Assembly: GCF_000332055.1 (NCBI RefSeq)
Contig: NZ_ALVZ01000200.1
Location: 1-56,002 of the forward strand
Source: Xenococcus sp. PCC 7305
Lineage (GTDB): Bacteria > Cyanobacteriota > Cyanobacteriia > Cyanobacteriales > Xenococcaceae
Length of the DNA: 56,002 nucleotides
Direction of reading: 5' to 3'
In this document: positions 1-8,083 of the stretch, one piece after another
Layout: every line of letters starts with the position of its first letter
Position numbering within the stretch: position 1 is the stretch's first letter
Translations under genes and position numbers: made by a program
The notes under the pieces: model-generated
The model's database searches: none
Told to the model about the DNA's origin: nothing
The model's input: only the letters and a program-made list of their open reading frames with translations

Positions 1-55
1 GAAGTAGTTTTATCCTTCTGCCCTCTCTCTTGGTGAGCGTCTCTTGGTAGACATT

Positions 56-117
56 CCCTTGCGCCTTTCGGCGGCGCGGGCTTCTACCGCTTCCCTTGCG
101 CCTGACGGCGGCGCGGG
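56..117. repeat. GC-rich 25-bp direct repeat pair
   Basis: Two near-identical 25-base units lie at 56-80 and 93-117. Each starts CCCTTGCGCC and ends GGCGGCGCGGG, and they differ only at two central bases. Each unit can fold back on itself (GCGCC against GGCGC). They are much richer in G and C than the surrounding AT-rich DNA, which suggests a dispersed intergenic repeat of the kind common in cyanobacteria. No function can be assigned. Confidence 0.55.
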
Positions 118-177
118 GTCTCACCGCTGCCCTCTGCCTTCAAGGGCGAAGCCCCGTTAAAAACTACTAGAAATTAG

Positions 178-1068
178 CTACAAGCTTTGAAATTGAGTTG
201 AGTCTTGAGAATTGTTATTACTTTCTTGATCGGCTTGACAAGCCTCCAGAACTGCCCCGACATAGGGCAACAGCTCTCTAAACCAATTCTCCCAAACCTT
301 CTCTCCCTGACCACTTTGAGCAATCAAAGAATTTACAGTATCATGCCACTGGGTATTTTTCTTATCTTCAGGGAGTATCATGCCATAGGCTGCACAAAGG
401 GGACGATCGCCGACTAATGGTGTTACCAAAGTATATTTTTCAGGATTAATCTCCAAAAATGATGCTGTGCCTTCTAAGAGAATACCATCACTAGCAAATC
501 CACTAATTTCTTGAAGTTGAACAGCAGCTATCCCTTCGCTTCTGCGTTTGAAAGAGTCATTAACTTGATCTTCAGGATAAACTTGCCTAATTTCTGCTTC
601 GTTGGTCGTACCTTTAATGATTCCAATAGTTCCTGTCCTGAGACTTTCTTCTGTAGCATCGATTCTGACAAACACCTGCGTTGCTGTTACAAAAAAGGGT
701 TTAGAAAAAGTTATTCCATATTCTTGTTCCCGTTCAGGGGTTATCGTATTGGGCCCACATTCAAGGTGGACAGTTCCATCCTTGACAAGATCCCATCGAG
801 TCTGAGTTGTGGACTTGATTAAATTTACTGTAATAGTTTTATCTAGTTTTTGACTCAGGTTTTCCGCCAAAGAATTAGCAAAATCGGCACAATATCCCAC
901 TTTGTCACTACTAAAGCCAAACAGTGGCGAATCCTCTCTAATCCCGACATTTAAAATCCCAGTCTTCTCAATCTCTTCTTCAACCGTTTTTGCTTGGCAA
1001 ATCTGGGGAAAAATAACCGAGGCGGCAATGCCGCAGGAGATAATTGCTAATTGAAGTCGTTTATTCAT
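178..1068 (-). CDS. Amino-acid ABC transporter substrate-binding protein (SBP family 3), orphan
   Basis: The 296-residue product looks like a periplasmic solute-binding protein of family 3. A signal peptide spans about residues 1-26 (hydrophobic core then QICQAK), followed by the typical opening ILNVGIREDSPLFGF and a YCADF segment near residue 59. In the family this protein captures polar amino acids and passes them to a membrane permease and ATPase. No permease or ATPase gene is adjacent, so it is an orphan binding protein or a periplasmic sensor. The ATG start at 1068 gives the complete signal peptide. The C-terminal 20 residues are polar and rich in N, Q and S. The fold is fairly sure; the ligand is unknown. 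Confidence 0.85.
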   Translation of the reverse strand: MNKRLQLAIISCGIAASVIFPQICQAKTVEEEIEKTGILNVGIREDSPLFGFSSDKVGYCADFANSLAENLSQKLDKTITVNLIKSTTQTRWDLVKDGTVHLECGPNTITPEREQEYGITFSKPFFVTATQVFVRIDATEESLRTGTIGIIKGTTNEAEIRQVYPEDQVNDSFKRRSEGIAAVQLQEISGFASDGILLEGTASFLEINPEKYTLVTPLVGDRPLCAAYGMILPEDKKNTQWHDTVNSLIAQSGQGEKVWENWFRELLPYVGAVLEACQADQESNNNSQDSTQFQSL

Positions 1069-1185
1069 TGGCCTCTTGATTCATATTAAGCACCTATAGT
1101 ACAGTAACGAATCAAAATTGTCAAAAACTAATCATTCGCGACATCAAATCAACAATTATCTAGATTACAACTATATTAGAATTAT

Positions 1186-1335
1186 CTATTTAAAGATCGG
1201 AATATTAAAAATAAAACTTGGTGCTTTAGTAAGACTTTTTCCGAAAAAACTGGATTGCGGATTACTTGTTCCAAAATTCAAAAATAAATAAAAACACAAT
1301 GTAGCTATTGCAGCCAATAACAACCTTTCCCACAT
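1186..1335 (-). CDS. Possible small single-span membrane protein (49 aa)
   Basis: This short reading frame encodes 49 residues. It starts with MWERLLLAAIATLCFYLFL, a clear N-terminal membrane segment, then has a polar tail with S, K and N residues. An AGGGGAAG ribosome-binding site lies eight bases before the ATG at 1335. An in-frame ATG at 1365 exists but has a poorer site. It is the only frame that looks coding in the 554-base gap between the binding-protein gene and the ferredoxin. I do not recognise a family, and the call rests on the ribosome-binding site and the membrane segment. Confidence 0.4.
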   Translation of the reverse strand: MWERLLLAAIATLCFYLFLNFGTSNPQSSFFGKSLTKAPSFIFNIPIFK

Positions 1336-1622
1336 GATAAAGACTTCCCCTGTCACTCTCCACATTCCCAGTATGTCTTATTTAACAATAATTAGCTATA
1401 GTATTTTGCGATACTTTACAAGGTTTAACTAAATAAGAACTCTGATTCTTTGTTCCTCATTGAATGATCTTAGTAGTAAAATATAATCCTCATTTAGCTC
1501 CATCAGAAGAAGACGACTATAAGCGGTGACAATTAGCTTGCGATCGCAGAATGCTAGTTTGTCAAAATAACGGTAAAATCGGCTAAGACCCTAACTTAAC
1601 AAAACTTCAAGGAGAATTCATT

Positions 1623-1850
1623 TTGCCTCATACAATAGTTACTGACATTTGTGAAGGAATAGCTGATTGTGTTAGTGCTTGTCCCGTAGCATGTATACAT
1701 CCAGGGCCAGGTAAGAATGTAAAAGGTACTGATTGGTTTTGGATCGATTTTGCCACTTGTATCGACTGTGGCATTTGCGTCCAGGTCTGTCCTGTGACTG
1801 ATGCGATTGTTGGGGAAGAAAGACCTGAGTTGCAAAAAACACCCAAATAA
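1623..1850 (+). CDS. Ferredoxin with two Fe-S cluster motifs (7Fe/8Fe type)
   Basis: The 75-residue protein is a bacterial-type ferredoxin, a soluble electron carrier. Cysteines C10, C16, C20 (followed by P21) and C24 form the first motif. C46, C49, C52 and C56 (followed by P57) form a perfect CxxCxxCxxxCP motif. The wide C10-x5-C16 spacing resembles 7Fe ferredoxins, where one cluster is 3Fe-4S, so the cluster content could be 3Fe/4Fe or 4Fe/4Fe. The start is TTG at 1623, supported by AAGGAG eight bases upstream (1609-1614). Short ferredoxins of this kind are widespread in cyanobacteria. The redox partner is unknown and no neighbouring gene indicates one. Confidence 0.9.
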   Translation: MPHTIVTDICEGIADCVSACPVACIHPGPGKNVKGTDWFWIDFATCIDCGICVQVCPVTDAIVGEERPELQKTPK

Positions 1851-1912
1851 ATTTTGGGCAGCCAGTAGAAATGCAATTTCATAATTCTTGAAATAATTGG
1901 CAATCTTGAAAG

Positions 1913-2395
1913 TCAGTCAAGGGAGATGCGTCTTCTTAGGGCATTAAGGTAGAGGAGAAGAGGTAACTGATAATATTCAACAACCAGCCATAGCACAATT
2001 AGTAAATGAGTTAAGGGAGTTAGAATAGTCCAAAGCAAAGGTAACCAGGATAAGGGACTATTTGGTGCTGTAGGGAAAATATAAGCTCCTAACGCAACAA
2101 TCACGGTGGGAAAAGTCACAAAAGCCGCTCCTGAGAGTAAATAGCCCCAACTTAAATTGGTTCCTTCTCCCTGTATTCCTTGCCACTGATTCCCATTCCA
2201 GTACCAGGTTAGGGGAAGTTGGCTATCTGCCATTTTAATTAATTGTTTGTCAAAATTTGTCGTAAAAATATGCTGACAAAAGTCACAAGCAAACGCTTCC
2301 ATAAGTGGCATTGCAGTCACTTGCCCATGACGACATACGGGACAAGGATATTGTCCTTGGTAGTAAAAACGATTGCTTAAATCAAACTTATGCAT
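1913..2395 (-). CDS. Zinc-ribbon membrane protein of unknown function
   Basis: Reading from the ATG at 2395, the product has about 160 residues. An N-terminal zinc ribbon is formed by CPVC and, about 18 residues later, CDFC. A Trp-rich stretch follows (LTWYWNGNQWQG), then two hydrophobic segments that would span the membrane. A TTG at 2431 would add 12 residues. Neither start has a good ribosome-binding site, and I prefer the ATG because the extension is not zinc-ribbon-like. It looks like a conserved cyanobacterial protein, but I cannot name a family. The ribbon would face the cytoplasm if the N-terminus is inside. Confidence 0.65.
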   Translation of the reverse strand: MHKFDLSNRFYYQGQYPCPVCRHGQVTAMPLMEAFACDFCQHIFTTNFDKQLIKMADSQLPLTWYWNGNQWQGIQGEGTNLSWGYLLSGAAFVTFPTVIVALGAYIFPTAPNSPLSWLPLLWTILTPLTHLLIVLWLVVEYYQLPLLLYLNALRRRISLD

Positions 2396-2446
2396 TATTT
2401 CAGTTATCAGTTCTGTATTATTTATGATCAATTAGAAAATGAGGGT

Positions 2447-2481
2447 TAGGGAACAGGGAATAGGGAATAGGGAATAGGGAA
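2447..2481. repeat. Short tandem heptamer repeat (TAGGGAA x5)
   Basis: Five consecutive 7-base units read TAGGGAA, CAGGGAA, TAGGGAA, TAGGGAA, TAGGGAA. They lie between two minus-strand genes. Such short tandemly repeated heptamers are known from cyanobacterial intergenic DNA. Confidence 0.85.
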
Positions 2482-2524
2482 CAGCAAAAATAAGGTTCAA
2501 TTAATTCCGCTAAGCCACTCAGTT

Positions 2525-2992
2525 TTATGCAATATTGTTAGCTTTAGTCTTCGCTAATTTTTGTAGTTGTTCTTGAATTAAATTTTGCAAATCCTTTCGT
2601 TGCAATTCAATGCCTTGCTCCATTTTTTCGACTTTGTTGAAAAAGACAATACTATTTATTTGTTTTACCGAAAATAATCTAAATAAAATATGAGTTGTTG
2701 GCAAAGGATTTGCGACAATTCCATCATCTTGTTTTCGATTAAATTGAATTGCGTCTTGATGTGAAGTAAAAGCATAAATCACAGTCTTCTCGGAATCTTG
2801 CTGGGGATTATCTTTAACCTTAAACATGACCCAATCTTCTGTGGGATTTTGTAGGATATAATACTCCGAGAATTTTAACTGCTCAGCAAATTTTCTTAAT
2901 ACAGGCGCGATCGCTTTTTCGATAACCAGAGCTGGAACTCCGTAATTAGGAGCATTTTTGATTAATATTTGTAACTGTTGATCTAAATTCAT
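2525..2992 (-). CDS. Conserved hypothetical protein (155 aa)
   Basis: I do not recognise this protein. It is soluble, with no signal peptide or membrane segment. The N-terminal 40 residues look helical (LQILIKNAPNYGVPALVIEKAIAPVL). The middle is a mixed alpha/beta stretch with YYILQNPTEDWVMFKV, and the last 40 residues are predicted helix rich in Q, E, L and K, possibly a coiled coil. The ATG at 2992 is the natural start. The gene sits 14 bases downstream of the HExxH gene stop on the same strand, so the two may be cotranscribed. The length and the absence of repeats or broken frames suggest a real gene. Confidence 0.6.
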   Translation of the reverse strand: MNLDQQLQILIKNAPNYGVPALVIEKAIAPVLRKFAEQLKFSEYYILQNPTEDWVMFKVKDNPQQDSEKTVIYAFTSHQDAIQFNRKQDDGIVANPLPTTHILFRLFSVKQINSIVFFNKVEKMEQGIELQRKDLQNLIQEQLQKLAKTKANNIA

Positions 2993-3006
2993 GGTTTATC
3001 TAGTAT

Positions 3007-3492
3007 TTAAGAACAATTTTGTTCTAATAACTCGATCACGATCGCCAAAGAATCAGGTTGCACCTGCACCGTATAAGCTTGAGCTTCAATTTCTCTGCGA
3101 TAAGAATGATAACGCATAAAATAGGGTCTGGTAAATTGAGGAGGTTCTAGATCTAGATTTACCAAAGAAATTTGTCCTTTTCCGGCACAAGTTTGAGCAG
3201 CATGAACAGCTTCGTGAATTAAAACCGATCGCGCATTTCCCAATTCAAACACTACGGGATTAATCCAAATGGTCTTAGTTTTACTGTTCATTAGACCATA
3301 AGGTCTTAAACCAGAATTATTAATTTTTGGTGGTATTTCCTGTTTGACGATAAAGCCATAACCAGTAAGGATTTGTTCTAAGCGATTAAACTCAGAATTG
3401 TTGGAATAAGCCAAATTGGCAAACACCAATGAGGAAACCAAAAACAGAATCACCAAACCCCATCGTAATTTAGGCAATAATTGATATTTCAA
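3007..3492 (-). CDS. Small secreted HExxH protein, putative zinc metalloprotease
   Basis: The 161-residue product has an N-terminal hydrophobic segment (about residues 10-29), either a signal peptide or an anchor. The sequence LIHEAVHAAQ places a zinc-peptidase HExxH motif at H93-E94-x-x-H97. About 40 residues later, RREIEAQAY offers glutamates at 134 and 136 as a possible third zinc ligand, the arrangement of gluzincin-type enzymes. The whole chain is short for a peptidase. Several small extracellular proteins with this layout are called peptidases only by motif. It would act in the periplasm or on the cell surface. No substrate can be inferred. Confidence 0.6.
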   Translation of the reverse strand: MKYQLLPKLRWGLVILFLVSSLVFANLAYSNNSEFNRLEQILTGYGFIVKQEIPPKINNSGLRPYGLMNSKTKTIWINPVVFELGNARSVLIHEAVHAAQTCAGKGQISLVNLDLEPPQFTRPYFMRYHSYRREIEAQAYTVQVQPDSLAIVIELLEQNCS

Positions 3493-3500
3493 AACTCTCT

Positions 3501-3535
3501 TTATTACTTATTACTTATTACTCATTACTTATTAA
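3501..3535. repeat. Short tandem heptamer repeat (TTATTAC x5)
   Basis: Five 7-base units are TTATTAC three times, TCATTAC, and TTATTAA. They fill the gap between the stop of the minus-strand UPF0016 gene (3537) and the start of the HExxH gene (3492). The same heptamer array occurs at 47159-47193. Confidence 0.85.
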
Positions 3536-3536
3536 C

Positions 3537-3818
3537 TTAGTCATCCGCTTGGTCAGGCCAAAGCAACCGCAATGCCATGATCGCAAAACCGAGAGCAGCG
3601 ATCGCTTTCAATAGCTTCTCCGGCAAGAACTGAGCTACGCCGCCGCCAGCTATGACACCAAGAAAGCTGGCTAAAACTAAAGCTACAGTGGAACCCAAAA
3701 ATACAGCGCGAGGATGTTTGGAGCTGCCTCCTAATGCGATCGCAGCCACCTGACTTTTATCTCCAATTTCTGCCAAAAACACTGTAATAAAACTAAGCCC
3801 TAAAAGTTGTAAATCCAT
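3537..3818 (-). CDS. UPF0016/GDT1 half-exporter, second subunit (Mn2+/cation)
   Basis: The 93-residue membrane protein carries one UPF0016 signature, FLAEIGDKSQ, at about residues 15-24, with three hydrophobic segments. Full-length members (GDT1, TMEM165, cyanobacterial Mnx) are about 200 residues with two inverted copies of the E-x-G-D-K motif, and they export Mn2+ or Ca2+. This gene has only one copy, and the adjacent gene at 3895-4272 carries the other. The two products would therefore have to assemble as a heterodimer. Half-size proteins of this kind have been described in cyanobacteria as hemi-manganese exchangers. The likely location is the thylakoid or plasma membrane. Confidence 0.85.
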   Translation of the reverse strand: MDLQLLGLSFITVFLAEIGDKSQVAAIALGGSSKHPRAVFLGSTVALVLASFLGVIAGGGVAQFLPEKLLKAIAALGFAIMALRLLWPDQADD

Positions 3819-3894
3819 AAATATTAATTAAAAATTGAGAATTGCTTGTCCTCGAATGGGGGAAAATTGAGAACTATTAAATGTTTAATCTTGA

Positions 3895-4272
3895 CTAGAG
3901 AATGTCGCTGATGAGCCAAGCTGTAATAAATAATAATAAAATAGCGACAGATAAATCTAAAACTTTGGGATCGAGTTTTTTTGATAACCAATAACCAATC
4001 AACACTCCCAACAAACTTGTGGTAATCAAGGCCGCTGCTGCTCCGAAAAAAACTAACCAAGGAGATTGAGATTCCGCACTCATGAGTAAAGTTACAACTT
4101 GGGTTTTATCCCCTATTTCTGCCAAAAATATTGTGACAAAAGTGGAAGTAAATACTGCCCAAAAACTCAATGACTTATTGGTGACTAGGGTTTTTGGCTT
4201 ATTTTCTGGGGTTGAATCTAAAACATTATTCTCTGTCACGCGATCGCTGAATTGAGATTTAACAGTTTTCAT
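3895..4272 (-). CDS. UPF0016/GDT1 half-exporter, first subunit (Mn2+/cation)
   Basis: The 125-residue product has about 35 polar N-terminal residues, then three membrane segments. Its single UPF0016 signature, FLAEIGDKTQ, falls at about residues 48-57. It lies 76 bases upstream of the second half-gene on the same strand, so both are probably made from one transcript. The N-terminal extension is absent from the partner and may set topology. Each half conserves the acidic E-x-G-D-K residues needed in the family for cation binding, so both look functional rather than one being a decayed relic. I saw no yybP-ykoY-like manganese riboswitch in the 118 bases upstream. Confidence 0.85.
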   Translation of the reverse strand: MKTVKSQFSDRVTENNVLDSTPENKPKTLVTNKSLSFWAVFTSTFVTIFLAEIGDKTQVVTLLMSAESQSPWLVFFGAAAALITTSLLGVLIGYWLSKKLDPKVLDLSVAILLLFITAWLISDIL

Positions 4273-4390
4273 TTAATTTATAAATAGACATAAATAGATA
4301 GTATTATGAGCAATCAGCATCAGCAAACCAATAGTCTTAAACCAGTTACTATCTAGTTAACTTAACAGTTGACAATCATTAAACCTTATT

Positions 4391-5338
4391 ATGGTCTTTT
4401 TTCGTCAGGATACACAACTAACAGAAATTGCACATCAGATTCTCGAAGAGGTTTTTCAGGAATTTCCTACTCTAGCAAGAGATCAAATTGCTCTTACTTG
4501 GATAGTTTACGATCACCCAGTGATTGTCAATACTGGTGGGGCTTTATCCGCTGAAGAATTTTGGCAACATGAGGTTAGGGGTTTTAGCTATAGAGGCTTT
4601 GAAAGGATTTACCCTGCTAGCATTGTGAAATTATTTTATCTAGTGGCAATTCAAGAATGGCTCGAAGGGGGAATGATCTCAGACAGTATAGAATTACAAA
4701 GAGCGATTCGAGATGCGATCGCCGATTCGAGCAATGATGCGACTAGTCTAATTCTTGACACTTTAACGGGGACAACTAGCGGCCCCGAATTACCGCCTAA
4801 TCCCTTTGAGACTTGGAAAAATCAGAGAAATATTGTCAATCGTTATTTCAAATCTTTGGGTTGGTCAGAATTGGATGCGATTAATGTTAATCAAAAACCC
4901 TGGAATGAAGGGCCTTATGGTAGGGAAAAAGCCTTTCTGGGGGAAATGATGGAAAATCGTAATATGTTAACAACTGATAGCATTGCGCGATTATTACACA
5001 GTATTATTGGCGGCGTTGCGGTCTCAAGCGATCGCTCTTCTCAAATGATGAAACTGCTCAAGCGAAGTCTCAACCCCCAAGATCTGGCAAAGTATCAAGG
5101 AGAAGAGAACCAAGTGACAGGTTTTCTGGGAGAGGCTTTACCGACAAATGCCCAAATTTGGTCAAAAGCTGGTTGGACATCTCAAGTTCGTCATGATGCA
5201 GCTTATATTGAAATCCCTCAACAACAACCTTATTTATTAGTGGTTTTCACTAAAGGCAAAGATAATGCCAAAAACAACAGCATCTTGCCTTCTATTTCCC
5301 AAGCTTTTATGAGAGGCATACAAATGCTCAACTTATAG
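4391..5338 (+). CDS. Serine hydrolase of the class A beta-lactamase fold
   Basis: The 315-residue protein shows the three active-site elements of beta-lactamase and penicillin-binding enzymes in the right order. These are S77-I-V-K80 (SxxK), S113-S-N115 (SxN) and K259-A-G261 (KTG-like). No signal peptide is visible, so it may be cytoplasmic or use another export route, which is unusual for a cell-wall enzyme. The E166 region typical of true class A beta-lactamases is not obvious, so an antibiotic-hydrolysing role is not supported. Similar cyanobacterial proteins are annotated only as serine hydrolases. The gene stands alone, divergent from the exporter pair. Confidence 0.75.
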   Translation: MVFFRQDTQLTEIAHQILEEVFQEFPTLARDQIALTWIVYDHPVIVNTGGALSAEEFWQHEVRGFSYRGFERIYPASIVKLFYLVAIQEWLEGGMISDSIELQRAIRDAIADSSNDATSLILDTLTGTTSGPELPPNPFETWKNQRNIVNRYFKSLGWSELDAINVNQKPWNEGPYGREKAFLGEMMENRNMLTTDSIARLLHSIIGGVAVSSDRSSQMMKLLKRSLNPQDLAKYQGEENQVTGFLGEALPTNAQIWSKAGWTSQVRHDAAYIEIPQQQPYLLVVFTKGKDNAKNNSILPSISQAFMRGIQMLNL

Positions 5339-5518
5339 AAGCATGATTAATCAAGAATGGTAGGGCAAATTTTAATTAAAGCCCCTAGAACAGAATTTTC
5401 TCAGTTTGGAAGGTGAAATTTAATCATCCTTTCAGGTAATAACCAGATTCCTTTTATCTTGCTCCCTAAATATATTAGGTGAAAAGAAAAACATTATTTC
5501 AAGCCAGATAATAACGCC

Positions 5519-6031
5519 ATGAAATTGAAAAACGTTACTCTTATTAGCGGTCTTATTTTTTTTACTTGGGGTTTAACCACAATCGTGAGTGGAGAAACAA
5601 CCGAAAGCAATATTACAGAAAATCAAATTTTGCTCGCTCAAGCAAATAGCTCCACTACTTTCTATGAAGAGGAAGGAATTGCCATTAGGGGAGCAGATCC
5701 TGTGGCTTATTTCACAGAGGGCAAAGCAGTTATCGGGGACAAAAATTTTAGCCATCAATGGGGAAATACAACATGGCTATTTAAAAATTCCCAAAATAGA
5801 GACTTATTTGCTCAAAACCCTGAACAATATGCTCCTCAGTATGGAGGGTTTTGTGCATGGGCCGTCAGCCAAAACTATACTGCCCCCATCGATCCTGAAG
5901 CTTGGAAAATAGTAGAAGGAAAACTATATCTTAATTACAACAAAGGAGTCCAAAGAAGATGGGCGAAAGATATTCCTGGAAATATTCAAAAAGGTGACCA
6001 AAACTGGCCTGGTATTTTAGCTAGTCTGTAG
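5519..6031 (+). CDS. Secreted YHS-domain protein
   Basis: The 170-residue product has a signal-like N-terminus (about residues 1-25). It then has the YHS core: RGADPVAYF at about 57-65, the HQWGNTTWLF strand, a PEQYAPQYGGFCAWAV segment at about 101-116, and a lysine/asparagine-rich LYLNYNKG near the end. YHS domains are small modules linked with metal or haem contexts, but the function of stand-alone periplasmic members is not settled. The single cysteine sits in YGGFCAWAV, a conserved position in this group. The ATG at 5519 gives the signal peptide and is the natural start. Confidence 0.85.
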   Translation: MKLKNVTLISGLIFFTWGLTTIVSGETTESNITENQILLAQANSSTTFYEEEGIAIRGADPVAYFTEGKAVIGDKNFSHQWGNTTWLFKNSQNRDLFAQNPEQYAPQYGGFCAWAVSQNYTAPIDPEAWKIVEGKLYLNYNKGVQRRWAKDIPGNIQKGDQNWPGILASL

Positions 6032-6563
6032 AGAAAAATATTTGTTATTGTAATATGCCTTGTGTTGCGATCGCTATAACTAAAGAAATCTTTGCACTAG
6101 CGATCGCGACTTACTCGCCAAAATCGACTAAATAGAATTAAGCTGCAAGACTTAAGCCTGATTGAGGCAAAAAGTAGACGCTAATTCGACGTTACTAATT
6201 GCTCCTGACCTCGAGAATAAAATAACCTCAGTATATTCTCGGTGTTGCTGAAAAAACGATAGTTCATCTAATTCTAATAATAATTCAAAGGATTATCATA
6301 ACTAAAGCTTCTCGGTTTAGACATCCAAAAATAACTAGAATTAAGTTTTATGTCTTTAATTTACCTTTTTGTCTCTTTAATCTGCCTTTACTAAAAAATA
6401 CCATCAAATATTTAATTGATGAAACTACACTTGCAGTAAACCAGTAATTTCGCGATTATTGTTTGGAAAAATTACTGTTACATTTTGATCAAAGATTACC
6501 TATAAATAGTAATCACACTAAGTTGAATATTATATCGAAGAAATATTTTTGAGAAAAATTAAG
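6032..6563. other. Intergenic stretch, no gene seen
   Basis: This is about 530 bases of AT-rich DNA between the YHS and VWA genes. Two HIP1 sites at 6067-6074 and 6100-6107 are flanked by matching TA bases, so 6067-6076 can pair with 6098-6107 around a 21-base loop. This could act as a terminator after the YHS gene, but HIP1 is self-palindromic, so the pairing is weak evidence. I found no convincing small reading frame or RNA. Confidence 0.4.
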
Positions 6564-7631
6564 ATGCATAATAAAAAAATATTGGGGCTGAAATATAGTT
6601 TAGTTTTACTAGCTGCAAACATGTTTTTTGCCCAAGGGGCAAATGCTGATTCCTTAACTCCTGATAATATCAATAAAACCGTAAAAATCACTAAAAGTAT
6701 TTCTATTAATCGCACAGTTACCTTGGACGCTACTCCCGAGCTAAAAGTAGATGTTTTATTTCTCTCCGACAATACTGGCAGTATGGGTTCTGCAATTACC
6801 AATGTGCAAAATAATGCTACTACTTTACTCAATAATTTAGTGACAACCTATGGCGACATCGAAATAGGCGTTGCCCATTACTTTAGTGATCCCGCAGAAG
6901 GCGACCCCAGTGGATATGGTGCTGGCTATTATCATCTTTTGGAGCCTGTCGCGGGAGGAAACCAAGCAGATGCGATCGCGGCTATCAATAATTGGGTTGC
7001 TCCACCTGGTTATGGATACGATTGGCCAGAAGCTAATTTATTTGCTTTGCATCAGGCTGCAACTTCTGGGGATTCTACCGCTAGTGGAATTGCGACCAAT
7101 TACGATACTCAGTGGCGCGCTGATGCACAAAAGGTAATAGTTTGGTTTGGAGATGCGCCCTCTCATACTAGTACGGTAGATGTTCCAGAGACGATACAAG
7201 CTTTGCAAGATGAAAATATTAAAGTTGTGGCGATCAATATCTTGAGTAGTGAACAAGTTGGTAATAATAGTACGACTTTGGACAATAATGGCGACCAAGC
7301 CTCGGTAATTGCCAGTCAGACTGGAGGCATCTATGAAGATGTTTATCCCAATAGTCTCGCAACAAAAATTGAGCAATTAGTTGACCAAGTTATTAAACCA
7401 AGTTCTTTGAGCTTTACAACTGTGGGCGACACTTCTGGTCTGACTATTGATTTTGTCTGCACAGATTCTTTGGGTTGCTCTGATGTTTTAGGTGGAGAAT
7501 CTCGTGATTTTCGCATGGATATTACAGGAATCATTGATGGGATATATGAATTTGAAACCTTAGTTCAAGGAGCTTCAGGAGCAGTAGGAGATGATAAGGT
7601 TACCGTTATTGGTCATGTATATGCTGACTGA
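6564..7631 (+). CDS. Secreted von Willebrand factor A domain protein
   Basis: From the ATG at 6564 the product has 355 residues. A signal peptide covers about residues 1-28 (LVLLAANMFFAQGANA). The VWA domain starts near residue 61 with VDVLFLSDNTGSMGS, where D69, T71 and S73 form the metal-binding DxTxS (MIDAS) motif. A conserved GD/WFGDAPSH strand follows later. The last 90 residues form a beta-rich domain with a pair of cysteines (DFVCTDSLGCSD). A TTG at 6549 would add five residues. VWA domains bind proteins or assemble surface structures. No sortase, PEP-CTERM or membrane anchor is visible at the C-terminus, so the protein is probably released. The partner is unknown. Confidence 0.85.
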   Translation: MHNKKILGLKYSLVLLAANMFFAQGANADSLTPDNINKTVKITKSISINRTVTLDATPELKVDVLFLSDNTGSMGSAITNVQNNATTLLNNLVTTYGDIEIGVAHYFSDPAEGDPSGYGAGYYHLLEPVAGGNQADAIAAINNWVAPPGYGYDWPEANLFALHQAATSGDSTASGIATNYDTQWRADAQKVIVWFGDAPSHTSTVDVPETIQALQDENIKVVAINILSSEQVGNNSTTLDNNGDQASVIASQTGGIYEDVYPNSLATKIEQLVDQVIKPSSLSFTTVGDTSGLTIDFVCTDSLGCSDVLGGESRDFRMDITGIIDGIYEFETLVQGASGAVGDDKVTVIGHVYAD

Positions 7632-8083
7632 ATTCGGATAGACACAAGACCTGGTAACCCGCGCGTTCCCTTTCCCAGAACAAGAAGCTGGGTAAATGGA
7701 TTGAAAATTCCGCGGGGTCGCTTGTTAATTTATTGACTCGTCAAGAGCAGCGCCAGCTCCATATTAATTTCCTGAGATTTCAAGTCAATATCATTTGAGT
7801 AAACAACTAGTTTTTCTGGGGTCAATCCTCTAGCTTCAGTTCTTGTGGCAATTTCCTCCATTTAGCTTTAACTATCTTTACTGAACATTGAGAAGTTCTT
7901 GTTGAGTGAAGCAAGATCTAGAAAAAAGACATCTACTACCTCCTTCAAGAAACAAGGGAACAGCAAAATATACCTAAGCTGAATTGATCGTTACTAATTT
8001 GGTTATTTTTTTCTTGTTACTCTCATTTTAAGAGATGCTAGGGAAGTTCAAACGAAGGAAAAAGTTAGAACTCCCCTCTGCTT
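7632..8083. other. Intergenic stretch with a remnant-like small frame
   Basis: This gap contains a GC-rich patch (about 7660-7720), a weak hairpin (CCCAG at 7674-7678 with CTGGG at 7688-7692), and one short minus-strand frame at 7730-7861 that is listed separately. The rest, 7862-8083, shows nothing I can support. Confidence 0.4.
7730..7861 (-). pseudogene. Possible fragment of a small cyanobacterial protein (43 aa frame)
   Basis: A 43-codon frame runs from the ATG at 7861 to a stop at 7730. Its beginning, EEIATRTEARGLTPEKL, resembles the tail segment of small cyanobacterial proteins that I have seen with a TEA-x-GLTPE-type motif. A stop codon lies directly before the ATG and there is no ribosome-binding site, so it looks more like a surviving piece of a gene than an intact one. 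I cannot name the family. Confidence 0.25.

Noticed and set aside
1628-1903. Minus-strand frame opposite the ferredoxin
   Set aside because: The plus-strand ferredoxin has intact cysteine motifs and a good ribosome-binding site; the opposite frame has no features.
4273-4390. Manganese riboswitch (yybP-ykoY) before the half-exporter genes
   Set aside because: I could not find the conserved loops or stem arrangement in the 118 bases upstream on the minus strand.
6067-6107. HIP1-based inverted repeat as a regulatory operator
   Set aside because: HIP1 is palindromic and very common, so any two copies appear as inverted repeats; no other evidence supports an operator.
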